From: an uncultured Bilophila sp.
GTDB lineage: Bacteria > Desulfobacterota > Desulfovibrionia > Desulfovibrionales > Desulfovibrionaceae
Assembly (NCBI GenBank): GCA_902373525.1
Contig: CABKMN010000142.1
Span: 1 to 5,815 of the forward strand
DNA: 5,815 nucleotides
Direction: 5' to 3'
The notes under the pieces are model-generated. The model was given only the letters and a program-made list of their open reading frames with translations, was not told where the DNA came from and ran no database searches. Below are positions 1 through 5,785 of the stretch, one piece after another (positions within the stretch are counted from its first letter, which is position 1; the number at the start of each line of letters is the position of its first letter). Position numbers and translations under genes: made by a program.

Positions 1-4
1 GGGT

Positions 5-62
5 TTGGGGAGGGGGGAGGAGGAAACGTTCTCCAGAACGTTTCCTCCTCCCCCCTCCCCAA
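5..62. terminator. Long perfect hairpin, homopurine/homopyrimidine arms
   Basis: Positions 5-32 and 35-62 are perfect reverse complements of 28 bases each with only CC between them, so the practical loop is about four bases (TCCA). Positions 7-26 are all purine and 41-60 all pyrimidine on the + strand. The location, just before the leader of rfbB and after whatever gene lies to the left, fits a strong transcription-stopping hairpin that would act on either strand. It lacks a clear T-run on either side (CTTCATC follows on the + strand), so it is not a textbook intrinsic terminator. It could also be a dispersed intergenic repeat, since its outer sequence recurs at the right end of the window. 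Confidence 0.6.
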
Positions 63-109
63 TCTTCATCAACCGGCTCCTGGGTCCGGGAAAGGTGCGG
101 ATAGCGGAC

Positions 110-138
110 TCGACGGTGTGGTGCTCGTCTGATATGTT
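110..138 (+). promoter_or_regulatory. Possible sigma70-type promoter of rfbB
   Basis: TCGACG (110-115) matches TTGACA at four of six positions. Seventeen bases later, TATGTT (133-138) matches TATAAT at four of six. Transcription would start near 145 and give a leader of about 60 bases. That leader can fold a small hairpin (GCCG 155-158 with CGGC 163-166, flanked by GAAG/CTTC). This is the best promoter match I could find by eye between the 5-62 hairpin and the rfbB start. Such matches arise often by chance. Confidence 0.3.
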
Positions 139-190
139 TTGGGGCACCGTGAAGGCCGCCTCCGGCGACGCTTCAACTTCTTGTAAGCTG

Positions 191-196
191 AAAGGA
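191..196 (+). promoter_or_regulatory. Shine-Dalgarno site of rfbB
   Basis: AAAGGA lies seven bases before the ATG at 204. It supports this start, as does the protein beginning directly with the conserved beta strand MRTILVTGGAGFIG. Confidence 0.65.
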
Positions 197-203
197 AAGT
201 GCC

Positions 204-1238
204 ATGCGAACCATTCTCGTGACCGGGGGCGCCGGGTTCATCGGCTCCTGCTATGTGCTTGCGCGCTGCGCGGCCGGCGACAGGGTGATCAATCTCGACA
301 AGCTGACCTATTCCGGGAATCCTGATAACCTTGCCTCCCTGAGGGACAATCCGAACCATCTTTTTGTGCATGGCGATATCGGCAATGCGGAGCTGGTCGA
401 GCTTCTGCTGCATACGTACGAACCCGATGCGGTGGTCAATTTCGCTGCGGAGAGCCATGTGGATCGTTCCATCGTCGATCCCGACGCGTTTGTGCGGACC
501 AACGTACTCGGTACATGCGCGCTGCTGCGCTCGGCGTATACATGGTGGAACGGGCTTTCCGAAGCGCGGAAGGCGGCTTTTCGGTTCCTGCATGTGTCCA
601 CCGACGAAGTCTTCGGCGCGCTGCTCCCCGGCGATCCCGCATTTACCGAAGAAACTCCCTACAGTCCGAACAGCCCCTATTCCGCAAGCAAGGCGTCCAG
701 CGACCATTTCGTGCGCGCCTACCACGAAACCTATGGGTTCCCCACCCTGATCACCAACTGCTCCAACAACTACGGCCCCCGTCAGTTCCCGGAAAAGCTG
801 ATCCCGCTGGTGACGCTCAACGCGCTGGCCCGCAAGTCTCTGCCGGTGTACGGTACCGGATCGAATATCCGGGACTGGCTGCATGTCGAAGATCACTGCG
901 CCGCCCTCCAGCGGGTGCTCGAAGCCGGGCGCGTAGGGCAGACCTACAACATCGGCGGCAACTCGGAGCGTACCAATCTTGAGGTCGTGCACGGCATCTG
1001 CGCGGTGCTCGACGAAGTGGCCCCGTCGAAGGAAGGCCCCTACGCCGATCTGATCACGTTCGTCACCGACCGGCCCGGACACGATTTTCGCTACGCGATC
1101 AACTGCTCAAAACTGTCCTCCGAGCTGGGCTGGAAGCCCGCCCACACCTTTGAGGAAGGTCTGAAGGATACCGTGAAATGGTACCTCGACAACGCCGAAT
1201 GGGTGGCAAACGTACAATCCCGCGGCATGACGGCATAA
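204..1238 (+). CDS. rfbB: dTDP-glucose 4,6-dehydratase
   Basis: RmlB/RfbB is a cytoplasmic NAD-dependent enzyme of the extended short-chain dehydrogenase family. It converts dTDP-glucose to dTDP-4-keto-6-deoxyglucose, the second step to dTDP-L-rhamnose and related surface sugars. The 344-residue protein has the usual family length. It opens with the Rossmann motif TGGAGFIG (residues 7-14, glycines 8, 11 and 14), then LDKLTYSGN (31-39), with D32 placed to bind the NAD ribose. FAAESHVDRSI (80-90) follows. The catalytic segment STDEVFG (132-138) holds T133, D134 and E135, and Y159-x-x-x-K163 sits in YSASKASSDH. NNYGPRQFPEKLIP (188-201), RDWLHVEDH (223-231) and a late DRPGHDFRY motif are substrate-site hallmarks of the family. 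The gene is intact and is followed 313 bases later by rfbA in the same direction, its normal partner. Which deoxysugar is finally made cannot be told, because no epimerase or reductase gene is in view. Confidence 0.97.
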   Translation: MRTILVTGGAGFIGSCYVLARCAAGDRVINLDKLTYSGNPDNLASLRDNPNHLFVHGDIGNAELVELLLHTYEPDAVVNFAAESHVDRSIVDPDAFVRTNVLGTCALLRSAYTWWNGLSEARKAAFRFLHVSTDEVFGALLPGDPAFTEETPYSPNSPYSASKASSDHFVRAYHETYGFPTLITNCSNNYGPRQFPEKLIPLVTLNALARKSLPVYGTGSNIRDWLHVEDHCAALQRVLEAGRVGQTYNIGGNSERTNLEVVHGICAVLDEVAPSKEGPYADLITFVTDRPGHDFRYAINCSKLSSELGWKPAHTFEEGLKDTVKWYLDNAEWVANVQSRGMTA

Positions 1239-1270
1239 AGAAGGACAAAACTGTCGTTGGATTTGAATTT

Positions 1271-1307
1271 GTGGATTTTTGAGCAGATGATACGTTCAAA
1301 AATCCAC
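1271..1307. repeat. 12-base perfect inverted repeat, 13-base loop
   Basis: GTGGATTTTTGA (1271-1282) is the exact reverse complement of TCAAAAATCCAC (1296-1307). A G-T wobble and a C-G pair could add two more steps inside. It starts 32 bases after the rfbB stop. No T-run follows it on either strand, so it is not a standard terminator. It could be an RNA stem, a protein-binding palindrome or the end structure of a small repeat. Confidence 0.6.
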
Positions 1308-1323
1308 CGCTCCGGAGAGGTGG
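1304..1323 (+). repeat. Second hairpin competing with the 1271-1307 stem
   Basis: CCACC (1304-1308) pairs with GGTGG (1319-1323) around a loopless CTCC/GGAG core (1310-1317), with one G-A mismatch. CCAC at 1304-1307 is also the last part of the right arm of the 12-base stem. The two hairpins therefore cannot both form fully. Confidence 0.4.
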
Positions 1324-1493
1324 AGAGAATCGAGAAAAGGGAAACGACAGAATCGATCCTTTGGGACATGTCGTTGAGCAGACGTCGGTACCTTTTTCGA
1401 GGGCGTCCTCTCTGGGGTTTTATATGGAATCCCTCCTCGTCTGTTATCCCCCTTTCAGGTTGAAGACCTGAGAAATCCGTAGAGTTGAGTGGT

Positions 1494-1508
1494 GGGGCGG
1501 CTTGCCCC
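1494..1508 (+). repeat. Small GC hairpin before rfbA
   Basis: GGGGC (1494-1498) pairs with GCCCC (1504-1508) around a five-base loop GGCTT. It ends 43 bases before the rfbA start. A short T-run (1528-1532, in TGTTTTTC) lies 20 bases past the stem, too far for a usual intrinsic terminator. It may be a pause or regulatory hairpin in the rfbA leader. Confidence 0.35.
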
Positions 1509-1534
1509 GTCCTGTATGAGAATACTGTTTTTCT

Positions 1535-1543
1535 AAAGGAAGA
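1535..1543 (+). promoter_or_regulatory. Shine-Dalgarno site of rfbA
   Basis: AAAGGAAGA ends eight bases before the ATG at 1552 and fixes that start. The protein then reads MVSWKGILLAGGAGTR, three residues longer at the front than the common MKGI start of the family. Confidence 0.7.
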
Positions 1544-1551
1544 TTCAATAC

Positions 1552-2445
1552 ATGGTATCGTGGAAAGGTATTCTTTTAGCCGGAGGGGCGGGAACACGGT
1601 TGCACCCTCTTACTCTGAGCGTCAGCAAACAGTTGCTGCCCGTCTATAACAAGCCCATGATTTATTATCCCTTATCGGTGCTCATGCTGGCGGGTATCCG
1701 AGAAATTGCCATCATCACCACGCCAGACGACAGCGGACAATTCCGCAAGCTCCTCGGAGACGGCAGTCAATGGGGGTGCTCCTTCGAATACATCGTGCAG
1801 CCGAAACCGGAAGGCATCGCACAGGCGTTCTTGCTTGCCGCCGATTTCATTCAGGGAAGCAATACCTGCCTGATCCTCGGGGACAATATCTTTTTCGGTA
1901 ACGGACTTGATGGTCTGCTCGTCAGTGCTCGGGAAAGGGAAGAGGGGGCGACAGTCTTCGGTTACCATGTCAGCGATCCCGAACGGTACGGCGTAGTCGA
2001 GTTTGATCAGGCTATGAAAGTCCGTTCTCTTGAGGAAAAGCCGGAGCACCCCAAATCGAGTTACGCTGTGGCCGGGCTTTATTTCTACGATCAAAACGTT
2101 GTGGAAATCACACGGGAAATCCGTCCTTCGGTGCGCGGCGAGCTGGAAATCACGGACGTGAACAAAGCTTACCTCAGCGCTGGAACGCTCCATGTCGGCC
2201 TGATGGGCCGGGGGATCGCGTGGCTGGATACGGGAACCCACGACTCGCTCATGGCGGCGGGTACGTTCGTTCAGGCCATTGAAACCCGGCAGGGCCTCAA
2301 GGTCGCGTGTATCGAGGAAATCGCATGGCGCCGCGGGTACATCTCTACGGAGCAGCTCCTTGAACTGGCCGCCCCGCTAAAGAAGTCCGGCTATGGTGAT
2401 TACCTCACGGCATTGCCGGAACGCGTCGCTGAAGCGTGGAAGTAG
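1552..2445 (+). CDS. rfbA: Glucose-1-phosphate thymidylyltransferase
   Basis: RmlA/RfbA joins glucose-1-phosphate and dTTP to give dTDP-glucose and pyrophosphate. This is the first and usually feedback-regulated step of dTDP-deoxysugar synthesis, in the cytoplasm. The 297-residue length is normal for the short RmlA type. The nucleotide-binding loop GGAGTRL is at residues 11-17, with the catalytic-site K26 in SVSKQLLPVYNKPMIYYPLS (23-42). LGDNIFFG (109-116) contains the metal-binding D111. YGVVEFD (146-152), EEKPEHPKS (161-169, sugar-site K163), RGELEITDVN (195-204) and WLDTGTHDSL (224-233, second metal ligand D226) follow in family order. YNKPM has N33 where many homologues have D, a known kind of variation and not a sign of inactivity. 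The gene is complete and supplies the substrate of the upstream rfbB product. Its base composition looks a little less GC-rich than srfB. Confidence 0.98.
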   Translation: MVSWKGILLAGGAGTRLHPLTLSVSKQLLPVYNKPMIYYPLSVLMLAGIREIAIITTPDDSGQFRKLLGDGSQWGCSFEYIVQPKPEGIAQAFLLAADFIQGSNTCLILGDNIFFGNGLDGLLVSAREREEGATVFGYHVSDPERYGVVEFDQAMKVRSLEEKPEHPKSSYAVAGLYFYDQNVVEITREIRPSVRGELEITDVNKAYLSAGTLHVGLMGRGIAWLDTGTHDSLMAAGTFVQAIETRQGLKVACIEEIAWRRGYISTEQLLELAAPLKKSGYGDYLTALPERVAEAWK

Positions 2446-2471
2446 AAAATATAACTAACACAGTGAAAAAA

Positions 2472-2477
2472 TATATT
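2472..2477 (+). promoter_or_regulatory. Possible -10 box in AT-rich patch
   Basis: TATATT matches TATAAT at five of six positions and sits in the only strongly AT-rich stretch of the window (2444-2490), just after the rfbA stop. I see no acceptable -35 box 16-18 bases upstream (ATATAA region). The call rests on the -10 match and composition only. If used, the srfB leader would be about 290 bases long and would run through all the hairpins listed for the gap. Confidence 0.2.
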
Positions 2478-2606
2478 AAATACGAATGATAGAGCTGTCT
2501 GGGATTGTCCGGACCGCGTAACCCCCTTGGGTCCGTTGGGTAACCGCTCTTTTTCCTCACGTAACGGGTTGCCATTCCCGGACGCATGGGAGAGACTTTT
2601 TCGGAG

Positions 2607-2641
2607 CGGCGTCTGGGGGCGGACGCCGTACGAATTGTTTT
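2607..2641 (+). terminator. Probable intrinsic terminator after rfbA
   Basis: CGGCGTC (2607-2613) and GACGCCG (2622-2628) form a seven-base perfect GC-rich stem with an eight-base loop, extendable by a G-T wobble. TTGTTTT follows at 2635-2641, six bases past the stem. Of the three hairpin plus T-run pairs in this gap, this is the closest to the classical form. It would end the rfb transcript 160-200 bases past rfbA, or attenuate transcription started further upstream toward srfB. Confidence 0.45.
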
Positions 2642-2736
2642 AAGCCGTCTCGCCCGCCATTGATCTGCGCAAGTGTTTCCGGAGGAAAAAGGCGGCCCGA
2701 AGGGCAGGAGAACCGTGGAGACGCCGTCTTCTCCGG

Positions 2737-2754
2737 AAGGAGGCTCTTTCTCCT
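2737..2754 (+). promoter_or_regulatory. Unused Shine-Dalgarno-like site held in a hairpin
   Basis: AAGGAGG (2737-2743) is a full anti-16S match, but no ATG, GTG or TTG lies at usable distance after it. AGGAG (2738-2742) can pair with CTCCT (2750-2754). The site is about 32 bases before the srfB ATG, so it is either chance, a ribosome standby site, or part of leader regulation. The stem that pairs CTCCGGAA (2731-2738) with 2677-2684 would alter its access. Confidence 0.3.
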
Positions 2755-2764
2755 CTGCATTTCC

Positions 2765-2769
2765 AAGGA
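2765..2769 (+). promoter_or_regulatory. Shine-Dalgarno site of srfB
   Basis: AAGGA lies six bases before the ATG at 2776. Reading upstream in this frame there is no ATG, GTG or TTG back to the in-frame stop TAA at 2641-2643, so 2776 is the first possible normal start. Confidence 0.7.
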
Positions 2770-2775
2770 TTCCCT

Positions 2776-5700
2776 ATGAACTATACGTCAGCAGTGAGCA
2801 TCATTCCGGGCGGGTGTCCGCAATTTCTGGACTGCCGCCTCGACGCGAAAAGTCTGGGCCGGTTCTGGTCGTACTTCCGCGAAGTGCCGCAGAGCGGGGA
2901 ATCCGCCATCGCCACCTCGCGCCGCCCGACGGAACTCATCCCGGTGCCCGTGGACGACACCGGACAGCCCGGCGACTACGATTACAAAATCGACGCCATC
3001 CGGGCGCTGGATACCTTCGAGGGCCGCTGGGTTCCCGTGCCTTTCCTGCGGCTTTCCAACGAGCAGTGGAAGGACGGGGCCTTCACCTGTGAGAAGGGCC
3101 CGAGCAACTGGGCGCGCCTCCACATCAGCCGCGAGGATGGCGACGTTTACCGTCTGACCTTCCTGTTCGACACCACCATCGAGGAGCGCGAACAGCCCAC
3201 GGGCCAGTATTTCGCCCTCTGCGCCGACGATGTGGCGGAAAACGCCCGCTTCGCCCTGTCTCCGAAAAGCCGTGACAACGCGTGGTTCCTCAACACGTTG
3301 TGGGTGGACGAGTGGCTGGCCGAAATCTACGACGCCCACCAGACCGTCCGTCACAACGGGCGGACCGGCTGGCGTGAGAATACGCCGTTCATCATGGAGC
3401 ACCTCGCCACCTACCTCACACTGCTTGAGGCGCTTGCGGCGGGCGGCACCGTGCCCACCGTGCGCGTGGTGGACCCCGCCCATCTGACGCCCGTGGATGT
3501 GGACCTTGTGCTCGACCTCGGCAATTCCCGCTCCACAGGCATGCTCGTGGAAACCCTGCCGCAGCGTCAGACCAACCTGAACGACAGCTATCTCCTTCAG
3601 ATACGCGATCTGAGCCAGCCCGAGCGCACCTACACCGGCCCCTTCGCCACACGCATCGAATTCGCGGAGACAACCTTCGGCAATCCCCGCCTCAGCGCCC
3701 GCTCGGGCCGCAGCACCCCGGCCTTCGTCTGGCCCTCGGTGGTGCGCGTCGGACCGGAAGCCGCCCGCCTCGCCCAGCACTCCGTGGGTGCGGAAGGCAA
3801 CACCGGCATGTCCAGCCCCAAGCGCTATCTCTGGGACGAATCCCCCCGCGCCCAACAGTGGCGCTTCAACGCCTGGGGCACCGGTTCGGAACTCGAACCT
3901 CCCGTCACCCGCGGCGTCTTCATCCAGCAGATCAACCGCGAAGGCACGCCGCTGGCCTGCTTCGAGAATGCGGGCGTGTCCCCTCGCCCCAAAATCCTGC
4001 GTACGCAGCAGCCCGACGTCGCCTTCGAGGCCCATTTTACCCGCAGTTCCACCATGATGTTCCTCCTCAGCGAGATCATCATGCACGCGCTCGTGACCAT
4101 CAACTCCCCGGCGCAGCGCTCCGAACGCGAACAGCCCGACGTGCCCCGCCGCCTCAAGCGGATCATCTTCACCGTGCCCAGCGCCATGCCCATCGCGGAA
4201 CAGCAAATCTACCGCCGCTGGGTGACGTGGGCCGTGCGGATGATCTGGCAGACCCTCGGCTGGGGCCAGTGGTACACCACCAAGCAGGGCCTGCGCGATA
4301 CCCGGCCCGACTACCGGGTCAGCCCGGACGTGCGGTGCAGTTGGGACGAGGCCACCTGCACGCAGCTCGTGTACCTCTATAATGAAATCACCGAGAAGTT
4401 TCAGGGCGACGCCCGGCGCTTTTTCGAGCTCATGGGCCGCGGACGCAACGGCGAAGCCCCCTCCCTGCGCATCGCCAACGTGGATATCGGCGGCGGCACC
4501 ATCGATCTGAGCGTCACCACCTTCGCCGTCACCGGCGACGAGGCCACCGCCGCCCGCATCAGGCCGCATATGGAGTTCCGGGACGGCTTCAACATCGCGG
4601 GCGACGACGTGATCCGCGAGATCGTGGAGCAGCATGTCCTGCCCTGCATCGGAAAGGCCACCGGACTCACCGATCCCCGCAACCTTCTCGGACAGCTTTT
4701 CGGCCGCGACACTGTTGGCGGTTCGCAGCGCAACCGCGCGCTCCGTACCCAGTTCGCCCGGCAGATTGCCGGGCCCGTGGTGACGCGCATGCTCGAACAG
4801 TACGAGCACGCCGATCCGCTTTCCGGCGGCGCGCAGGAAAGCAGGCTCGCGGATTTCTTCCAGCCGGAGCACGGAACCGCCGAAACGGGCTCCGAAGCCG
4901 CCGGCCTTCCCGAATACCCGTCCGAGACGCTTATCCGGTACGTCAACGAAACCGTTGAGCGGCAGACCGGGGCCCCCTTCGATCTCATGGGCGTCACCCT
5001 CCGCATCGATCCCAAGGCCATCGACCGGACCATCCGCAACACTCTCGGGCAAATCCTCGCCAACCTCTGCGAGGTCGTCCACGCCTGCAATTGCGATCTG
5101 CTTCTGCTCACGGGACGGCCTTCCAAGTGGCACGCGATCATCGCCAGTTTCTTCGCCAAGCTGCCGGTTCCGGCGGACCGGATCGTGCCCATGCGGGACT
5201 TCCGGGTAGGAAGCTGGTATCCCTTCGCTGACAACCGGGGCGAGATCACGGACCCCAAGACGACCGTAGTGGTCGGGGCGATCCTCTGCGCTCTCTCCGA
5301 AGGCCATCTCGAAGGCTTCTCCTTCGACACGGCTTCGCTGTTCCTGAAATCCACGGCCCGGTTTATCGGCGCGATGGACGCTGGCGGGCAGATACGTCAG
5401 GCGCAGGTCTGGTTCGAGGTGGACACGGACAATCCCTCCGGCGGCGAACTGCGCAAGTCCGTTCAGTTCTCCGGCCCGATTCCCATCGGGTTCCGGCAGC
5501 TCGAAGCGGAACGCTGGACGACCACCCGGTTCTACATGATGGATTTCGCCTCCTCCGCCGCGCGGAACAACGCCCGAGGCCGTCTGCCCTATGAAGTGAA
5601 GCTGGTGTTCACCGTGGCCGATCTCGCCGACGTGTCCGACCGTGACGAAGGTGAGCTGGCCGTCGAGGAAATCGGAGCCGTGGACGGCACTCCCGTCAGC

Positions 5701-5784
5701 CCGCAGGACCTTGAAATCCGGCTCCAGACCCTCCCTGCCGATGAGGGGTACTGGCTCGACACCGGAGTGTTCAACATTCTGTAA
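2776..5784 (+). CDS. srfB: SrfB-family protein with Hsp70/actin-like ATPase signature
   Basis: The 1002-residue protein is about the length of Salmonella SrfB, a member of the srfABC operon described as SsrB-regulated and later linked to the flagellar regulon. Its biochemical role is unknown. The family assignment rests on overall resemblance: the N-terminal GGCPQFLDCRL, the motif spacing, and the C-terminal EGYWLDTGVF. An actin/Hsp70-type nucleotide fold is suggested by LDLGNSRSTG (246-255, phosphate 1), VDIGGGTIDLSV (569-580, phosphate 2, close to the Hsp70 form), LLLTGRPS (776-783, adenosine loop) and VVVGA (831-835). About 240 residues precede the first ATPase motif and about 160 follow the last; their roles are unknown. 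No signal peptide or membrane segment is evident, so a cytoplasmic place is likely. No srfA lies upstream; whether srfC follows is outside the window. The gene is intact, strongly GC-biased at third positions, and ends with tandem stops TAA TGA. Family confidence is good; any function beyond ATP binding is inference. Confidence 0.88.
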   Translation: MNYTSAVSIIPGGCPQFLDCRLDAKSLGRFWSYFREVPQSGESAIATSRRPTELIPVPVDDTGQPGDYDYKIDAIRALDTFEGRWVPVPFLRLSNEQWKDGAFTCEKGPSNWARLHISREDGDVYRLTFLFDTTIEEREQPTGQYFALCADDVAENARFALSPKSRDNAWFLNTLWVDEWLAEIYDAHQTVRHNGRTGWRENTPFIMEHLATYLTLLEALAAGGTVPTVRVVDPAHLTPVDVDLVLDLGNSRSTGMLVETLPQRQTNLNDSYLLQIRDLSQPERTYTGPFATRIEFAETTFGNPRLSARSGRSTPAFVWPSVVRVGPEAARLAQHSVGAEGNTGMSSPKRYLWDESPRAQQWRFNAWGTGSELEPPVTRGVFIQQINREGTPLACFENAGVSPRPKILRTQQPDVAFEAHFTRSSTMMFLLSEIIMHALVTINSPAQRSEREQPDVPRRLKRIIFTVPSAMPIAEQQIYRRWVTWAVRMIWQTLGWGQWYTTKQGLRDTRPDYRVSPDVRCSWDEATCTQLVYLYNEITEKFQGDARRFFELMGRGRNGEAPSLRIANVDIGGGTIDLSVTTFAVTGDEATAARIRPHMEFRDGFNIAGDDVIREIVEQHVLPCIGKATGLTDPRNLLGQLFGRDTVGGSQRNRALRTQFARQIAGPVVTRMLEQYEHADPLSGGAQESRLADFFQPEHGTAETGSEAAGLPEYPSETLIRYVNETVERQTGAPFDLMGVTLRIDPKAIDRTIRNTLGQILANLCEVVHACNCDLLLLTGRPSKWHAIIASFFAKLPVPADRIVPMRDFRVGSWYPFADNRGEITDPKTTVVVGAILCALSEGHLEGFSFDTASLFLKSTARFIGAMDAGGQIRQAQVWFEVDTDNPSGGELRKSVQFSGPIPIGFRQLEAERWTTTRFYMMDFASSAARNNARGRLPYEVKLVFTVADLADVSDRDEGELAVEEIGAVDGTPVSPQDLEIRLQTLPADEGYWLDTGVFNIL

Positions 5785-5785
5785 T

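Larger units (their letters stand above)
1239..1551 (+). other. Structured intergenic spacer between rfbB and rfbA
   Basis: This 313-base gap holds no convincing gene. Short open frames cross it on both strands, but they lack a good start with a ribosome site and resemble no family I know. By eye it is poorer in G+C than the genes around it. It is rich in inverted repeats: a 12-base perfect stem at 1271-1307, a second stem at 1304-1323 sharing bases with the first, and three related 7-8 base arms (CTGTCGTT 1251-1258, AACGACAG 1343-1350, TGTCGTT 1369-1375). Smaller hairpins occur near 1455-1470 and 1494-1508. AGAATCGA is repeated directly at 1326-1333 and 1349-1356, and TTGAGCAGA at 1279-1287 and 1374-1382. 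No promoter with both boxes was convincing. It may be a regulatory leader for rfbA, or the remnant of a small mobile repeat. Confidence 0.5.
2446..2775 (+). other. Long hairpin-rich leader between rfbA and srfB
   Basis: I find no gene in this 330-base gap. It starts with an AT-rich patch (2444-2490) and continues as GC-rich sequence with a series of hairpins and short T-runs. CGGACC/GGTCCG (2510-2535) comes before T5 at 2550-2554. CGGG/CCCG (2565-2580) comes before T5 at 2597-2601. CGGCGTC/GACGCCG (2607-2628) comes before TTGTTTT at 2635-2641. The last 100 bases hold further competing stems: TTCCGGAG 2677-2684 with CTCCGGAA 2731-2738, GGAGAA 2707-2712 with TTCTCC 2729-2734, and GCCC/GGGC at 2695-2705. 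The first two share bases 2731-2734. The gap probably carries the end of the rfb unit and the promoter and leader of srfB. Confidence 0.5.

Noticed and set aside
1..26. G-quadruplex at the left edge.
   Set aside because: Only three separate runs of three or more G are present (1-3, 7-10, 12-17). A three-layer quadruplex would need to split the six-G run without a loop, and the perfect hairpin is the stronger structure.
69..1082. Open reading frame of 337 codons on the minus strand over rfbB.
   Set aside because: It lies opposite a clear dehydratase with all catalytic motifs, and its translation resembles no family I know.
1257..1463. Plus-strand frame of 68 codons inside the spacer, starting at TTG.
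   Set aside because: It has no Shine-Dalgarno at the right distance, a weak start codon and no familiar motif, and it overlaps the repeats. It could be a leader peptide, but nothing supports that.
1494..1530. Possible ops/JUMPstart-like antitermination element before rfbA.
   Set aside because: The stretch GGGGCGGCTTGCCCC shares GGGGCGG with the start of the element, but the conserved GGTAGCGT core is missing.
1091..1597. Minus-strand frame of 168 codons crossing the rfbB-rfbA spacer.
   Set aside because: It overlaps the ends of both real genes, and its spacer part reads through the inverted repeats. I recognise no domain in it.
2510..2580. Possible tRNA or small structured RNA gene.
   Set aside because: There are short stems, but no cloverleaf, no GTTCGA-type T-loop and no anticodon arm at the right spacing.
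2673..3092. Plus-strand frame of 139 codons starting at GTG before srfB.
   Set aside because: Most of it overlaps srfB in another frame, and its product is an arginine- and proline-rich shadow.
2788..5307. Open reading frame of 839 codons on the minus strand across srfB.
   Set aside because: It is the antisense shadow of a GC3-rich gene: stops are depleted on the opposite strand. Its product is a low-complexity mix of G, A, V, E and H with no recognisable motif, while the + frame carries clear family motifs.
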